From contig DATEDI010000017.1 of assembly GCA_035281745.1 (NCBI GenBank), forward strand, positions 10,031 to 74,030: 64,000 bases of DNA, written 5' to 3'. The notes under the pieces are model-generated. The model was not told the DNA's origin. It ran no database searches and saw only the letters and a program-made list of their open reading frames with translations. Position numbers and translations under genes: made by a program. Source of the stretch: 66-474 sp035281745. GTDB lineage: Bacteria > Pseudomonadota > Gammaproteobacteria > Xanthomonadales > Rhodanobacteraceae. Numbering within the stretch: position 1 is the stretch's first letter; the number at the start of each line of letters is the position of its first letter. Of this stretch, positions 19,962 to 29,214 are shown in pieces.

Positions 19962-20573
19962 ATGACAGAGACGGAAGACAATCAAGGCCGCAGGCTACGC
20001 CGCGAGATCCGCTGGGATGCGGTGGCCGCGATCATCGCCTCGCTGGTGGGTTTTCTCGCACTGCTCGTCGCCGGTTACACCGCCTACGTCCAGCGATACA
20101 CCGCCGAGATCCAGAACAAGCAGGTGCAGGCGCAGGTGTGGCCATATCTGATCAGCGGAAACAACGATCTGACCCAATCGCTGGTGGTGGACAACAAGGG
20201 CGTGGGGCCCGCCATCGTGCGGAGTGTGCAGGTATGGATGGGCGGCAAACCCCAGCGCGATTGGAACCAGCTTGTGGCGAACATGGGCTTGCCGCCGCAT
20301 TCGTTCCTCCAATCGACTATCAACCGTGACGTGTTGAGCCCGGGCGAGGAATTGCAGATCATCCGCTTTCCCGACAAGGCGCTCTGGCTGCGTTTCAAGG
20401 CGGCTGCTTCGAATCGGATGGCAATGGATGTCTGCTTCTGCTCGACCTTGGGCGAGTGCTGGATATCCAGCAACAAGAACCTGATTGGTCCGCCGTCGAT
20501 GCCGCTGCAGTTGCGGGTGAAGCAGGTAAGCCAGTGTCCGCGGCTTCCGGCCGCCGAAGTATTCAACAATTGA
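19962..20573 (+). CDS. Single-pass membrane protein of unknown function (second of a paralogous pair)
   Basis: The 203-residue product is a diverged duplicate of the previous gene. The helix region (REIRWDAVAAIIASLVGFLAL), QVQAQVWPYL, NKGVGPAIVRSVQV, GGKPQ, LSPGEEL and CFCSTLGECW all align, while the rest differs, so the duplication is old and both copies look maintained. The extra Cys near the C-terminus (SQCPRLP) is shared. It lies 14 bases before prpC. Possible roles include a lipid- or periplasm-facing accessory to the prp enzymes, but nothing in the sequence proves this. Confidence 0.75.
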   Translation: MTETEDNQGRRLRREIRWDAVAAIIASLVGFLALLVAGYTAYVQRYTAEIQNKQVQAQVWPYLISGNNDLTQSLVVDNKGVGPAIVRSVQVWMGGKPQRDWNQLVANMGLPPHSFLQSTINRDVLSPGEELQIIRFPDKALWLRFKAAASNRMAMDVCFCSTLGECWISSNKNLIGPPSMPLQLRVKQVSQCPRLPAAEVFNN

Positions 20574-20587
20574 AGAGGATGGCTGTC

Positions 20588-21739
20588 ATGAGCGACAACG
20601 CGCAAGTTCTTCCCAAGGCCAAGAAGTCGGTGGCGCTTTCCGGCGTTGCTGCCGGCAATACCGCACTGTGCACGGTCGGCCGCAGCGGCAACGACCTGCA
20701 TTACCGCGGTTACGACATCAAGGACTTGGCCACCAAGGCCACGTTCGAGGAAGTCGCGCACCTGCTGGTGCACGAGCACCTGCCGACCTGGGCGGAACTG
20801 AACGCCTATCGCGCCAAGCTGCAGCGCCTGCGCGGCTTGCCGCAGCCGGTCAAGGCCGCGCTGGAATTGCTGCCGGCGTCGACGCATCCGATGGACGTGA
20901 TGCGCACCGGTTGCTCGGTACTCGGGACCGTGCTGCCGGAAGCGCACGACCACAACGTCACCGGCGCGCGCGACATCGCCGATCGGCTGATGGCGAGCTT
21001 CGGTTCGATGCTGCTGTACTGGTATCACTTCTCGCACAACGGTCGTCGCATCGATGTCGAAACCGATGACGCCACCGTCGCCGCGCACTTCCTGCACCTG
21101 CTGCACGGGAAAGCGCCCAGCGACCTGCACGCGAATGCGCTCGACAAGTCGCTCGTGCTGTACGCGGAGCACGAATTCAATGCTTCCACGTTCGCCGCGC
21201 GCGTAATCGCGGGCACCGGCAGCGACTTCTATTCCGCGATCACCGGCGCGATCGGTGCGCTGCGCGGCCCCAAGCATGGCGGCGCCAACGAGGTGGCGAT
21301 GGACACCATCAGCCGCTACCGCACGGCCGGTGACGCCGAGGCCGACATTCGCCAGCGCGTCGCCAACAAGGAAATCGTGATCGGCTTCGGGCACCCGGTC
21401 TACACGATCGGCGATCCGCGCAATCCGATCATCAAGGAGATTTCCCGCAAGCTGTGCACCGACGGCGGCAACGCGCGTCTGTTCGAGGTGTCCGAGCGCA
21501 TCGAAAACGTGATGATGGAACTCAAGAAGATGTTTCCGAACCTCGACTGGTATTCGGCGAGCGCTTATCACATGCTCGGCGTGCCGACCGCGATGTTCAC
21601 GCCGCTGTTCGTGATCGCGCGCACGTCGGGCTGGAGTGCGCACGTGATCGAGCAGCGCCAGGACGGCAAGATCATCCGGCCGAGTGCCAATTACACCGGG
21701 CCGGAAGACCAAACCTACGTGCCGATCGAGAAGCGCTGA
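20588..21739 (+). CDS. prpC: 2-methylcitrate synthase
   Basis: Condenses propionyl-CoA with oxaloacetate, the entry to the methylcitrate cycle. The 383-residue product belongs to the short citrate synthase family: LHYRGYDIKDLATKATFEEVAHLL near the start, MLLYWYHFSHNG, HEFNASTFAAR, GPKHGGANEVAMD and GFGHPVYTIGDPRNPI, which carry the catalytic His residues. The ATG at 20588 has GAAGAGG nine bases upstream; the ATG at 20579 abuts that site. It ends the prpB unit at a bidirectional terminator. Confidence 0.93.
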   Translation: MSDNAQVLPKAKKSVALSGVAAGNTALCTVGRSGNDLHYRGYDIKDLATKATFEEVAHLLVHEHLPTWAELNAYRAKLQRLRGLPQPVKAALELLPASTHPMDVMRTGCSVLGTVLPEAHDHNVTGARDIADRLMASFGSMLLYWYHFSHNGRRIDVETDDATVAAHFLHLLHGKAPSDLHANALDKSLVLYAEHEFNASTFAARVIAGTGSDFYSAITGAIGALRGPKHGGANEVAMDTISRYRTAGDAEADIRQRVANKEIVIGFGHPVYTIGDPRNPIIKEISRKLCTDGGNARLFEVSERIENVMMELKKMFPNLDWYSASAYHMLGVPTAMFTPLFVIARTSGWSAHVIEQRQDGKIIRPSANYTGPEDQTYVPIEKR

Positions 21740-21830
21740 TCCGAACCCCTCAACGGCCTGCCGTGCTTCGGCCTCGTGCGACCGCCGTCGCTCGCGATGA
21801 GTTTTCGGGGGTTCGGTTGCATCGCATACA

Positions 21831-21860
21831 AAAAAGGCCGCGCGGGTGCGCGGCCTTTCT
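21831..21860. terminator. Bidirectional terminator between prpC and gst
   Basis: AAAGGCCGCGC (21833-21843) pairs perfectly with GCGCGGCCTTT (21848-21858) around a four-base loop. A and T runs flank it, so it serves both converging genes. Confidence 0.9.
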
Positions 21861-21882
21861 GTTGTTGCATTTGGAACCGGGC

Positions 21883-22512
21883 TCAGGCGGCGTGTGCCTT
21901 GTCCAGGCCTTGCTCCTTCAGCGCCTTCTTGACGCTGGCGTCGGCGCGCATGCGTTGCTCGAATCCCCTGAGGTTGTCCAGGCCCGACAGGTCGACCTTC
22001 ACGAGGTGAGTCCACATGACGGTCACGAACAGGTAGGTGTCCGCGATCGATCGCATGTCGCCGGCGATCCATGCGTGCTTGCCAAGCTGTGCATTGCAGC
22101 GCTCGAACATCTTGCGCAGTTGTTTGCGCGCGTTGTCATGGCTTTTCTCGATCATCGATTTGTCGCCCAGGTAGTCCGTCGTGCCGAACAGCGGCTTGTA
22201 GGCGGGATGGATCTCGGAGTTGATGAGACCGAGCCAGCGGTTGACTTCCGCGCGACCGAGCGGCGTACCGTCGCCGTCCAGCTTGGCTTCCGGCGCGATG
22301 TCGGCGATGTAGGAAAGGATCGCGGCATTCTGGTCGAGCACCCAGCCTTCGCCCTCGAGAATGGGTACGTGGTGGCTTGGATTCAGGCGCTTCAACTTCT
22401 CCGAATCAAGATCGTCCTTTTTGATCATTTCCAGCGTGTATGGTTTGCCGGACCATTCGAAAGCGATCTGACTGGCGAGGGCACAGGAGCCGGGAAAACT
22501 GTAGAGTTTCAT
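21883..22512 (-). CDS. Glutathione S-transferase
   Basis: Cytosolic GST that conjugates or reduces substrates with glutathione. The 209-residue product starts MKLYSFPGSCALASQIAFEWSGKPYTLE, the thioredoxin-like N-terminal domain of bacterial beta-class-like enzymes with the SCALAS stretch in place of an active-site Tyr, followed by HHVPILEGEGWVLDQNAAIL, which holds the cis-Pro and glutathione-binding Asp/Glu-Asn region, and an all-helical C-terminal domain. The start was chosen for this domain. It follows fadH on the same strand with about 100 bases between them. Confidence 0.88.
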   Translation of the reverse strand: MKLYSFPGSCALASQIAFEWSGKPYTLEMIKKDDLDSEKLKRLNPSHHVPILEGEGWVLDQNAAILSYIADIAPEAKLDGDGTPLGRAEVNRWLGLINSEIHPAYKPLFGTTDYLGDKSMIEKSHDNARKQLRKMFERCNAQLGKHAWIAGDMRSIADTYLFVTVMWTHLVKVDLSGLDNLRGFEQRMRADASVKKALKEQGLDKAHAA

Positions 22513-22610
22513 GGATATCTCCAAGAGAAAATGCGGCCGCGCCGACTGCGCGACCCGCAATGTGCGGTCGTTCGATGAATGGGGGCGCGGGCAACGCGAT
22601 TCAAGCCGGG

Positions 22611-24635
22611 TCAAAGCGCGACGGCGAGTTCCATGGCCTGCCGAATTGCGCGCTTGGCGTCAAGTTCGGCTGCGATATCGGCGCCGCCGATCACGTGCAC
22701 GGTCGACCCCAGCGCGATCAGTTCCTCGGCCAATGCGCGATGCGATTCCTGGCCGGCGCAGATGATCACGTTGTCGACGCCGAGCGTCTGCGATTTGCCA
22801 TCGATCGTGATGTGCAAACCGGCGTCGTCGATCCTCTCGTACGCGACGCCGCCGAGCATCTTCACGCCTTTCGATTTCAGCGAAGCGCGGTGCACCCAGC
22901 CCGTGGTCTTGTTGAGCCGCTTGCCTGGCCGGCCGGCCGTGCGTTGCAGCAGCCAGACTTCGCACGGTGAGGTTTCTACTTCCGGTTTATCGAGACCGCC
23001 GCGGTGCGCGAACGTGGTATCGATGCCCCATTCGCGCGTCCAGCGCGTGATGTCGGTGGTGGGTGAGGGCGGCGGTTGGGTCAGGAACTCGGCGACGTCG
23101 AAGCCGATGCCGCCGGCGCCGATGATCGCCACGCGTCGCCCGATGGCGCGACTACCCATCACGGCGTCGTGGTAATCCATTACCATCGGATGATCCTGCC
23201 CCGGAATGTGCGGATCGCGCGGCGTGACGCCGGTGGCGATGATCACGGCATCGAAATTCCCGGCTTGCAAGGTCGCCGCGTCGGCGCGTTTGCCGAGATG
23301 CACGTCAACGCCGAATTCATCCAGCAGGTTGCCCCAGTAGCGCATCGGTTCGGCGTATTCCTCCTTGCCGGGGATGCGCTTGGCGAGGTTGAACTGCCCG
23401 CCGATTTCGTTTGCTGCCTCGTACAAGACCACGGCATGACCGCGCTGCGCCAGCGTGGTCGCGCAGGCAAGTCCCGCCGGACCCGCGCCGACCACCGCAA
23501 AGCGTTTTTTCTGCACGACCGGTGCATCGACGAGTTCGGTTTCGAAACACGCGCGCGGGTTCATCAGGCACGACGCGCGCTTGTTTTCGAACACGTGGTC
23601 GAGGCAAGCCTGGTTGCAGGCGATGCACGGATTGATCAGCGACGTGCGTCCGCCATGCGCCTTTGCGACCCAGTCCGGATCGGCAAGGAACGGGCGCGCC
23701 ATCGACACCATGTCGGCATCGCCGCGCGCAAGCACTGCTTCGGCGACTTCCGGCATGTTGATGCGGTTGGTGGTGATCAGCGGGATGCCGATGCTTTCCT
23801 TCATGCGTCGCGTCACCCAGGTGAACGCCGCGCGCGGCACGCTGGTGACGATGGTCGGAATGCGCGCCTCGTGCCAGCCGATGCCGGTGTTGATCAGGCT
23901 CGCACCGGCGACTTCGACGTGCTTCGCCAGCGCGACGACTTCATCCCACGCCTGCGCACGATCCACGAGGTCCAGCATTGATAATCGATAGATGATGATG
24001 AAGTCGCGGCCCACCGCTTCTCGAGTACGACGCACGATTTTGACCGCAAAGCGCATGCGGTTTTCCGCTGAACCGCCCCAGCGATCGTTGCGTTGGTTGC
24101 TGCGCTCGGCCAGGAACTGGTTGATCAGGTAGCCCTCCGAGCCCATGATCTCGACGCCGTCGTAACCGGCGTCCTGCGCCAGCTTCGCGCAGCGTGCGAA
24201 AGCGCGGATGGTGCGGTCGATTCCGTGGTCCGAAAGCGCGCGGGGCTTGAAGGGCGTGATCGGCGACTTGATCGCGGACGGCGCCACCGACAGCGGGTGG
24301 AAACCGTAGCGTCCTGCGTGCAGGATCTGCAGACAGATGCGCCCCCCCGCGGCGTGCACGGATTCGGTGATGCGGCGGTGCGGCGCCACTTGCCAGCGCG
24401 AAGACAAGCGGCTCGAAAACGGTTTGAGCCAGCCCGCGATGTTGGGCGAGAAACCGCCCGTGACCATCAGGCCGACGCCGCCCCGCGCGCGCGCCGCGAA
24501 GTATTCGGCGAGTTTCCCGAAATCACGCGCGTGGTCTTCCAGTCCCGTATGCATCGAGCCCATCAACACGCGATTGGGCAGCGTGCAGAACCCGAGGTCC
24601 AGTGGCGTGAAAAGGTGCGGGAAGGTCGTTGTCAT
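22611..24635 (-). CDS. fadH: NADPH-dependent 2,4-dienoyl-CoA reductase
   Basis: Reduces 2,4-dienoyl-CoA during beta-oxidation of unsaturated fatty acids. The 674-residue product has an N-terminal FMN barrel of the Old Yellow family (residues ~1-330, LDLGFCTLPNRVLMGSMHTGLED), a 4Fe-4S cluster set CIACNQACLDHVF...SCLMNP (CxxCxxxC then Cys), and a C-terminal FAD/NADPH region with VVGAGPAGLACATTLAQRG and AIIGAGGIGFDVAEFL. The start was set at MTTTFPHLFTPL. It is divergent from the S9 peptidase gene. Confidence 0.93.
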   Translation of the reverse strand: MTTTFPHLFTPLDLGFCTLPNRVLMGSMHTGLEDHARDFGKLAEYFAARARGGVGLMVTGGFSPNIAGWLKPFSSRLSSRWQVAPHRRITESVHAAGGRICLQILHAGRYGFHPLSVAPSAIKSPITPFKPRALSDHGIDRTIRAFARCAKLAQDAGYDGVEIMGSEGYLINQFLAERSNQRNDRWGGSAENRMRFAVKIVRRTREAVGRDFIIIYRLSMLDLVDRAQAWDEVVALAKHVEVAGASLINTGIGWHEARIPTIVTSVPRAAFTWVTRRMKESIGIPLITTNRINMPEVAEAVLARGDADMVSMARPFLADPDWVAKAHGGRTSLINPCIACNQACLDHVFENKRASCLMNPRACFETELVDAPVVQKKRFAVVGAGPAGLACATTLAQRGHAVVLYEAANEIGGQFNLAKRIPGKEEYAEPMRYWGNLLDEFGVDVHLGKRADAATLQAGNFDAVIIATGVTPRDPHIPGQDHPMVMDYHDAVMGSRAIGRRVAIIGAGGIGFDVAEFLTQPPPSPTTDITRWTREWGIDTTFAHRGGLDKPEVETSPCEVWLLQRTAGRPGKRLNKTTGWVHRASLKSKGVKMLGGVAYERIDDAGLHITIDGKSQTLGVDNVIICAGQESHRALAEELIALGSTVHVIGGADIAAELDAKRAIRQAMELAVAL

Positions 24636-24735
24636 TCCGGCGAGGATGCCAACGCCGTCGCGTGCCGGCAAGTCCAGCCCGCGCTATGCTGCCGCGGTCG
24701 CGCCCGGCGTGGCGCAGGGGAAAACGGGAACCGTC

Positions 24736-26721
24736 ATGCATAGTCCGCGCGTCGGCTGGTTGATCGTGCTCATTGCGCTGTTCGTGGGCGCGCCCTTGTC
24801 TTCGGTCGCGGCGACGCCGTTCCGGCTGGACGATTTGCAGCGGCTGGTCAAGCTTTCCGATCCGCAACTCTCGCCGGACGGCAAGGCCGTCGCGTTGGTG
24901 GTGACCGCGCCGGTCTGGAAAACCGACAAGCACGACACCCGGATCGACGTGGTGGACGTGGCGGCCGGCGCGAAGCGTACCCTGACGCACGATCGCGAGG
25001 ACGTGTCCTCGCCGCGCTGGTCGCCGGACGGCACGCGCCTCGCATTCCTCGCCAAGGACGACAAGACCAAGCAGTCGCAGATCTACGTGATGCCGATGGC
25101 GGGCGGCGATGCGCAGCGCATCACCGATGCGAAAGAGGGCATCGACGAATTCACCTGGAGTCCGGACGGCAGTCGCATCGCATACATCACGCAAGATCCG
25201 CCGGTGAATGAAAAGGCGATCAAGGCGCACAACAAGGCGTTCCAAGTCACCGACGGCAATTTTTTGCTGCGCAAGGCGCTGGCGCCTTGGCATTTATGGG
25301 TGGTGGCGGCGACCGGCGGTACCGCGACGCGGCTGACCGAAGGCGACTACTCGCTGCAGACCGATCAGGAAGGCGCGACGCCGCTGGTGTGGAGCCGCGA
25401 CGGCAAGTCGCTCGTGTTCACGAAATTCCCGAGTCCGTACTGGGGGCCATCGTTCCGCTCAGTGATCGCCGAAGTCGCCGCCGACGGCAAGGGCAAACCG
25501 GTGACACTGATCAGCGGCCAAGGTGCCAACGATTTCGCCTACGCAGCCGGAAGCGACGCATTCGCATTCGTGCGCGTGCGCAATGGCGACCAGAACAACG
25601 GCAACGCCGTATACGTGGGCGGCCGCGGCAAGACGCGCGATGCGACCGCGGCGCTGGCGCGCAACTTCAATGCGTATGCGTGGCTGCCCGCTGGCAAGGC
25701 GCTGTTGCTGGAGGGTGAACTCGATACGCGTTCGGTGTTGTGGACCCAGCCGCTGGATGGCGTGGCGCGCTTGCTCGATCTCGGCGACGTGTTGCCCGGC
25801 AATGATTTGAGCGTTGCGAAAAGCGGCGAAATTGCATTCATCGGCAGCACCACAACGCGTCCCGACGAGCTGTACGTGATGGCGTCGATGACGGCGAAGC
25901 CGCGCCGTCTTACCGACGTCAATGCCTTCGTCGACAAGCTCGACCTCGGCCGCAGCGAATCGCTGCAGTGGAAGAGCCACGACGGCATGGATGCGGACGG
26001 CGTGCTGACGTATCCCGCCGATTACCGCAAGGGCAAGACCTATCCCTTGGTGCTGGTGATCCACGGTGGTCCCGAAGCTGCGTCCACCGTGCGCTTCTCG
26101 CCATTGCCGCAACTTTTGTCAGCCGCCGGATTCGTGGTGTTCCAGCCGAACTATCGCGGCAGTACCAATCTCGGTGATGCCTACCAGCATGCGATCTATC
26201 GCGACACCGGCGAGGGTCCGGGCAAGGACGTGATGGCGGGATTGGCGGCGGTCGAGAAGCTCGGCATCGTGGACAAGGATCGCGTCGGCGTGTCCGGCTG
26301 GTCCTACGGCGGCTACATGACGACCTGGCTCACCGGCCATTACGACGCGTGGAAGGCCGCCGTAGCGGGTGCGTCATTGACCGACTGGGTGATGGATTAC
26401 ACGGTTGCGTATTACCAGACGGGTGATACCTACTTCTTCGGCTCGACGCCGTGGAGCGCAGAGGGCTGGGATATCTGGCGCCAGCAATCACCCATCACCT
26501 ACGCGCGCAACGTGAAGGCGCCGACCCTGATCATGGGCGACGTGGGCGATCCCAACGTGCCACTGGTGAACAGCTACGAGTGGTATCACGCGTTGCGCGA
26601 CAACGGCGTTCCGGTGGAATTCTGGGCGTACCCCGCCGACACCCATTTCCCCGGCGACATCGTGCAGCAGACCGATGTGTATCGGCGCTGGGTGGACTGG
26701 ATGACCCGCCATTTGAAATGA
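24736..26721 (+). CDS. S9 family prolyl oligopeptidase-type peptidase, exported
   Basis: Serine peptidase of the dipeptidyl-peptidase/acylaminoacyl-peptidase group. The 661-residue product has a signal peptide (LIVLIALFVGAPLSSVAA), a beta-propeller with repeated SPDG blades (LSPDGKAVALVV, WSPDGTRLAFLAKDD, WSPDGSRIAYIT), and a C-terminal alpha/beta hydrolase domain. The catalytic triad is visible: Ser523 in GWSYGGY, Asp605 in GDPNVP and His637 in DTHFPGD. The start was chosen for the signal peptide. It probably trims oligopeptides in the periplasm. The gene is divergent from fadH. Confidence 0.88.
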   Translation: MHSPRVGWLIVLIALFVGAPLSSVAATPFRLDDLQRLVKLSDPQLSPDGKAVALVVTAPVWKTDKHDTRIDVVDVAAGAKRTLTHDREDVSSPRWSPDGTRLAFLAKDDKTKQSQIYVMPMAGGDAQRITDAKEGIDEFTWSPDGSRIAYITQDPPVNEKAIKAHNKAFQVTDGNFLLRKALAPWHLWVVAATGGTATRLTEGDYSLQTDQEGATPLVWSRDGKSLVFTKFPSPYWGPSFRSVIAEVAADGKGKPVTLISGQGANDFAYAAGSDAFAFVRVRNGDQNNGNAVYVGGRGKTRDATAALARNFNAYAWLPAGKALLLEGELDTRSVLWTQPLDGVARLLDLGDVLPGNDLSVAKSGEIAFIGSTTTRPDELYVMASMTAKPRRLTDVNAFVDKLDLGRSESLQWKSHDGMDADGVLTYPADYRKGKTYPLVLVIHGGPEAASTVRFSPLPQLLSAAGFVVFQPNYRGSTNLGDAYQHAIYRDTGEGPGKDVMAGLAAVEKLGIVDKDRVGVSGWSYGGYMTTWLTGHYDAWKAAVAGASLTDWVMDYTVAYYQTGDTYFFGSTPWSAEGWDIWRQQSPITYARNVKAPTLIMGDVGDPNVPLVNSYEWYHALRDNGVPVEFWAYPADTHFPGDIVQQTDVYRRWVDWMTRHLK

Positions 26722-26786
26722 AATGGGTGTTGCCGCGCGAACGGCGCTGCGGTTAACCCGTCAGCCATGCAAAGGGGGACTTCGAC

Positions 26787-27638
26787 ATGGGCAAGTTTGC
26801 ACGAACCTGGCAACTGATGACTGCGTCCTGGCAGATGCTGATGCAGGACAGGCGGCTGATCGTGTTTCCGCTGATTTCGGGCATGGCACTGGCGATCATC
26901 ATTGCGTTGTTCGCGATGCCGGTATTTGTCGAATTGCACGGTCACGCGCGGTTGCACGGTCCCGTCCAGCTCTCCGCGCCGATGTACGCGGCGCTGTGCG
27001 TGTTCTACTTCCTCGATTATTTCGTGATCATCTTCTTCAACTCGGCGCTGATCGCCTGCGTGCTGAGGCAGATCGACGGCGAGCAGCCGAGCCTCGGCTA
27101 CGGCCTCGCGTTCGCATGGCAGCGATTGCCGCAGATTTTCGGCTGGGCGCTCATGACCAGCACCGTGGGCATCCTGCTGCGCCTGCTTGAAGAGAAGGTG
27201 GGTTTCATCGGGCGGATCGTGGTCGGATTGCTCGGCATGGCCTGGTCGGTGACCTCGTTCCTGGTCGTGCCGGTGCTGGTGGCCGAAGGCAGCGGTCCAA
27301 TCGAGTCGTACAAGCGCTCGGTGGAAATGTTGAAGCAGACGTGGGGCGAGCAGATCATCGGCAATGTCAGCTTCGGGTTGATCTTTGCCCTGTTCGGCAT
27401 CGCGCCGGCGATGATCCTGTTCTTCCTCGCGATCGGAGCGGGTGCGGCGGCCATGCTGGCGGTCGGCGCGATCATGGTGGTATGGCTGGTGGCGCTGGCG
27501 CTGGTCCAATCGACCTTGCAGACGATCTATCAAGCCGCCATCTACGTCTATGCCGCCAGCGGCGAAGCGCCGCCCGGGTTCGACAATCAATTGGTCTCGG
27601 AAGCATTCGCTCCGAAGCAATCAAGGAACTGGTTGTGA
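26787..27638 (+). CDS. DUF6159-type multi-pass membrane protein
   Basis: Polytopic inner-membrane protein of 283 residues with about six helices. The opening FARTWQLMTASWQMLMQDRRLIVFPLISG and the central VVPVLVAEGSGPIESYKRSVEMLKQTWGEQ resemble proteins annotated as DUF6159; no biochemical role is known. AAAGGGGGA lies upstream of the ATG. Its stop overlaps the GTG start of the next gene, so the two are translationally coupled. Confidence 0.8.
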   Translation: MGKFARTWQLMTASWQMLMQDRRLIVFPLISGMALAIIIALFAMPVFVELHGHARLHGPVQLSAPMYAALCVFYFLDYFVIIFFNSALIACVLRQIDGEQPSLGYGLAFAWQRLPQIFGWALMTSTVGILLRLLEEKVGFIGRIVVGLLGMAWSVTSFLVVPVLVAEGSGPIESYKRSVEMLKQTWGEQIIGNVSFGLIFALFGIAPAMILFFLAIGAGAAAMLAVGAIMVVWLVALALVQSTLQTIYQAAIYVYAASGEAPPGFDNQLVSEAFAPKQSRNWL

Positions 27639-28210
27639 GCAAACTTGTTGCACAAGTCGACATCGCTGTCGCAAAGCCTCTGGACATCCTGCATTTCTGG
27701 TTCGAAGAAGCGACACCGGAGCAACACTTCGGGAAGTCGGATGCATTCGATGCCACGATTCGCGATCGTTTTGCCGCCACGCATCGCGCGGCCACCAGCG
27801 GCGAGCTTGCCGGGTGGCGCGGATCGCCCGACGGCAGGCTGGCCGAAATCATCGTGCTGGACCAGTTTTCGCGAAACCTATATCGCGACGATGCGCGTGC
27901 GTTTGCCTGCGATGGCATGGCACTGGTGCTGGCGCAGGAAGCGATCCGCGCGGGGGCTGACCACGATATGCCTGCGACATGGCGGGCGTTTCTTTACATG
28001 CCTTTCATGCATTCGGAATCGCGCGCGATTCACGTGGAGGCAGAGCGGCTGTTCCGGCAACCCGGGTTGGAGATCAATTACGCTTTCGAGCTGAAACACA
28101 AGGCGATCATCGACCGCTTCGGCCGTTACCCACATCGCAATGCCGTATTGGGTCGGCTTCCGAGGGACGAAGAGATAGCGTTTTTGCGACAGCCCGATTC
28201 GTCGTTCTGA
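27635..28210 (+). CDS. DUF924 family protein
   Basis: Soluble 191-residue helical protein of the DUF924 family, whose fold is TPR-like and whose function is unknown. Family markers are ILHFWFEE near residue 19, DGRLAEIIVLDQFSRNLYRDDARAF, and the C-terminal YMPFMHSES...RFGRYPHRNAVLGR. The GTG at 27635 was chosen: it overlaps the previous gene's stop (GTGA) and lies just before the conserved region; no suitable ATG exists in frame. Pairing with a DUF6159 gene may be functional, but this is inferred only from coupling. Confidence 0.85.
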   Translation: MSKLVAQVDIAVAKPLDILHFWFEEATPEQHFGKSDAFDATIRDRFAATHRAATSGELAGWRGSPDGRLAEIIVLDQFSRNLYRDDARAFACDGMALVLAQEAIRAGADHDMPATWRAFLYMPFMHSESRAIHVEAERLFRQPGLEINYAFELKHKAIIDRFGRYPHRNAVLGRLPRDEEIAFLRQPDSSF

Positions 28211-28223
28211 CGCGATCGATGCA

Positions 28224-28937
28224 TCAGCCCGATGCGGCGGCCTTGCGGTGGCGGATCCACCAGCCGATGCCGGTGACGCCGATCACCAGCACCGCATCGA
28301 CCAGGTAGCGCAGCCAATCATGGCCCGGTGCGTCGAACCACGGCGCAATCAGGCCGTCGCGCGTGATCATGCGGGCCGCGGTCCATGCAATCGCCGCCGC
28401 GCCGATGTAGATGATGATCGGATAGCGCTCGATCAGTTTCAGCAGCAGCGTTGAGCCCCACACCACCAGCGGCACGCTGAACAGCAGGCCGAGCACGACA
28501 AGGCCAAGATGCCCGCCGGATGCGCCGGCGATGCCCAGGACGTTGTCCAGGCCCATCAACGCGTCGGCCACGACGATGGTGCCCATGGCAGTCCAGAAGT
28601 CGGTCACCCTGCGTTTCAGCGTGGGCCCGCTGTGTTCCTCGTGCCTTAGCAGGCGCCATGCGATGGGTATCAGGATGATCCCGCCGGCCAGCATCAACCC
28701 GGGAATTTTCAGCAGCCAAAGCACCGCGGCGGTCATCGCTATGCGGACCAGGATCGCCCCGACCACGCCCCAGAAGATCACGCGGAAATGGTGGTGTTGC
28801 GGCAGGCTGCGCGCAGCCAGCGCGATCACGATTGCATTGTCGCCGGCCAACACCAGGTCGATCACGATGATCGAGCCGAGCCCGCTCCAAAAGGCGGGAT
28901 CCAGCGGGTGGTGCAACAGCTCGTTGATCACGTACAT
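28224..28937 (-). CDS. TerC family integral membrane protein
   Basis: Predicted metal exporter or membrane partner of the TerC superfamily, some members of which export manganese. The 237-residue product has seven to eight helices and the characteristic acidic intramembrane motifs: IIVIDLVLAGDNAIVIALAA (first) and TIVVADALMGLDNVLGIAGA (second), with Asp and Asn likely to bind cation. The start was set at MYVINELLHH, preceded by GGAGA. The manganese riboswitch in its leader strongly supports a role in Mn2+ homeostasis. Confidence 0.88.
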   Translation of the reverse strand: MYVINELLHHPLDPAFWSGLGSIIVIDLVLAGDNAIVIALAARSLPQHHHFRVIFWGVVGAILVRIAMTAAVLWLLKIPGLMLAGGIILIPIAWRLLRHEEHSGPTLKRRVTDFWTAMGTIVVADALMGLDNVLGIAGASGGHLGLVVLGLLFSVPLVVWGSTLLLKLIERYPIIIYIGAAAIAWTAARMITRDGLIAPWFDAPGHDWLRYLVDAVLVIGVTGIGWWIRHRKAAASG

Positions 28938-28995
28938 GCGGTTCTCCGGGCGAAGGCGATCGAACCTCCCCATGGCCGCAAGTGCGGCACGGGAT

Positions 28996-29113
28996 GTCGA
29001 AAGTCTCGCGCGCGGCGAATGAACCGCCGCGGCGACCGGAACCTTTCGGGTTCGTGCTGACGATCGCCGCGCGGAGCCGGTTTGATCCGGGTCCGGTGCT
29101 ACTCCCCTTCGGG
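28996..29113 (-). promoter_or_regulatory. yybP-ykoY (manganese) riboswitch upstream of terC
   Basis: Read on the minus strand, the leader starts with CGAAGGGGAGTAGC (29111-29098) and ends with GCGAGACTTTCG (29009-28998). These match the conserved 5' GGGGAGUAGC and 3' GCAAGACCUUU-type strands of the yybP-ykoY aptamer and pair as its P1. Between them lies CGTCAGCACG (29062-29053), the second conserved metal-binding loop region. About 58 bases separate the aptamer from the terC ATG. Manganese binding is known for this class; the direction of control here (likely Mn-induced) is inferred. Confidence 0.8.
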
Positions 29114-29214
29114 CAACCGGTCAATTTTCAACGCGGCGCCGGATGGCCGTCAAGAAAAATCGTCGTCTGGCAAAATAGCGGGCTGTTCTTGAATCTTTAG
29201 ATCGAGGAGTGCCC

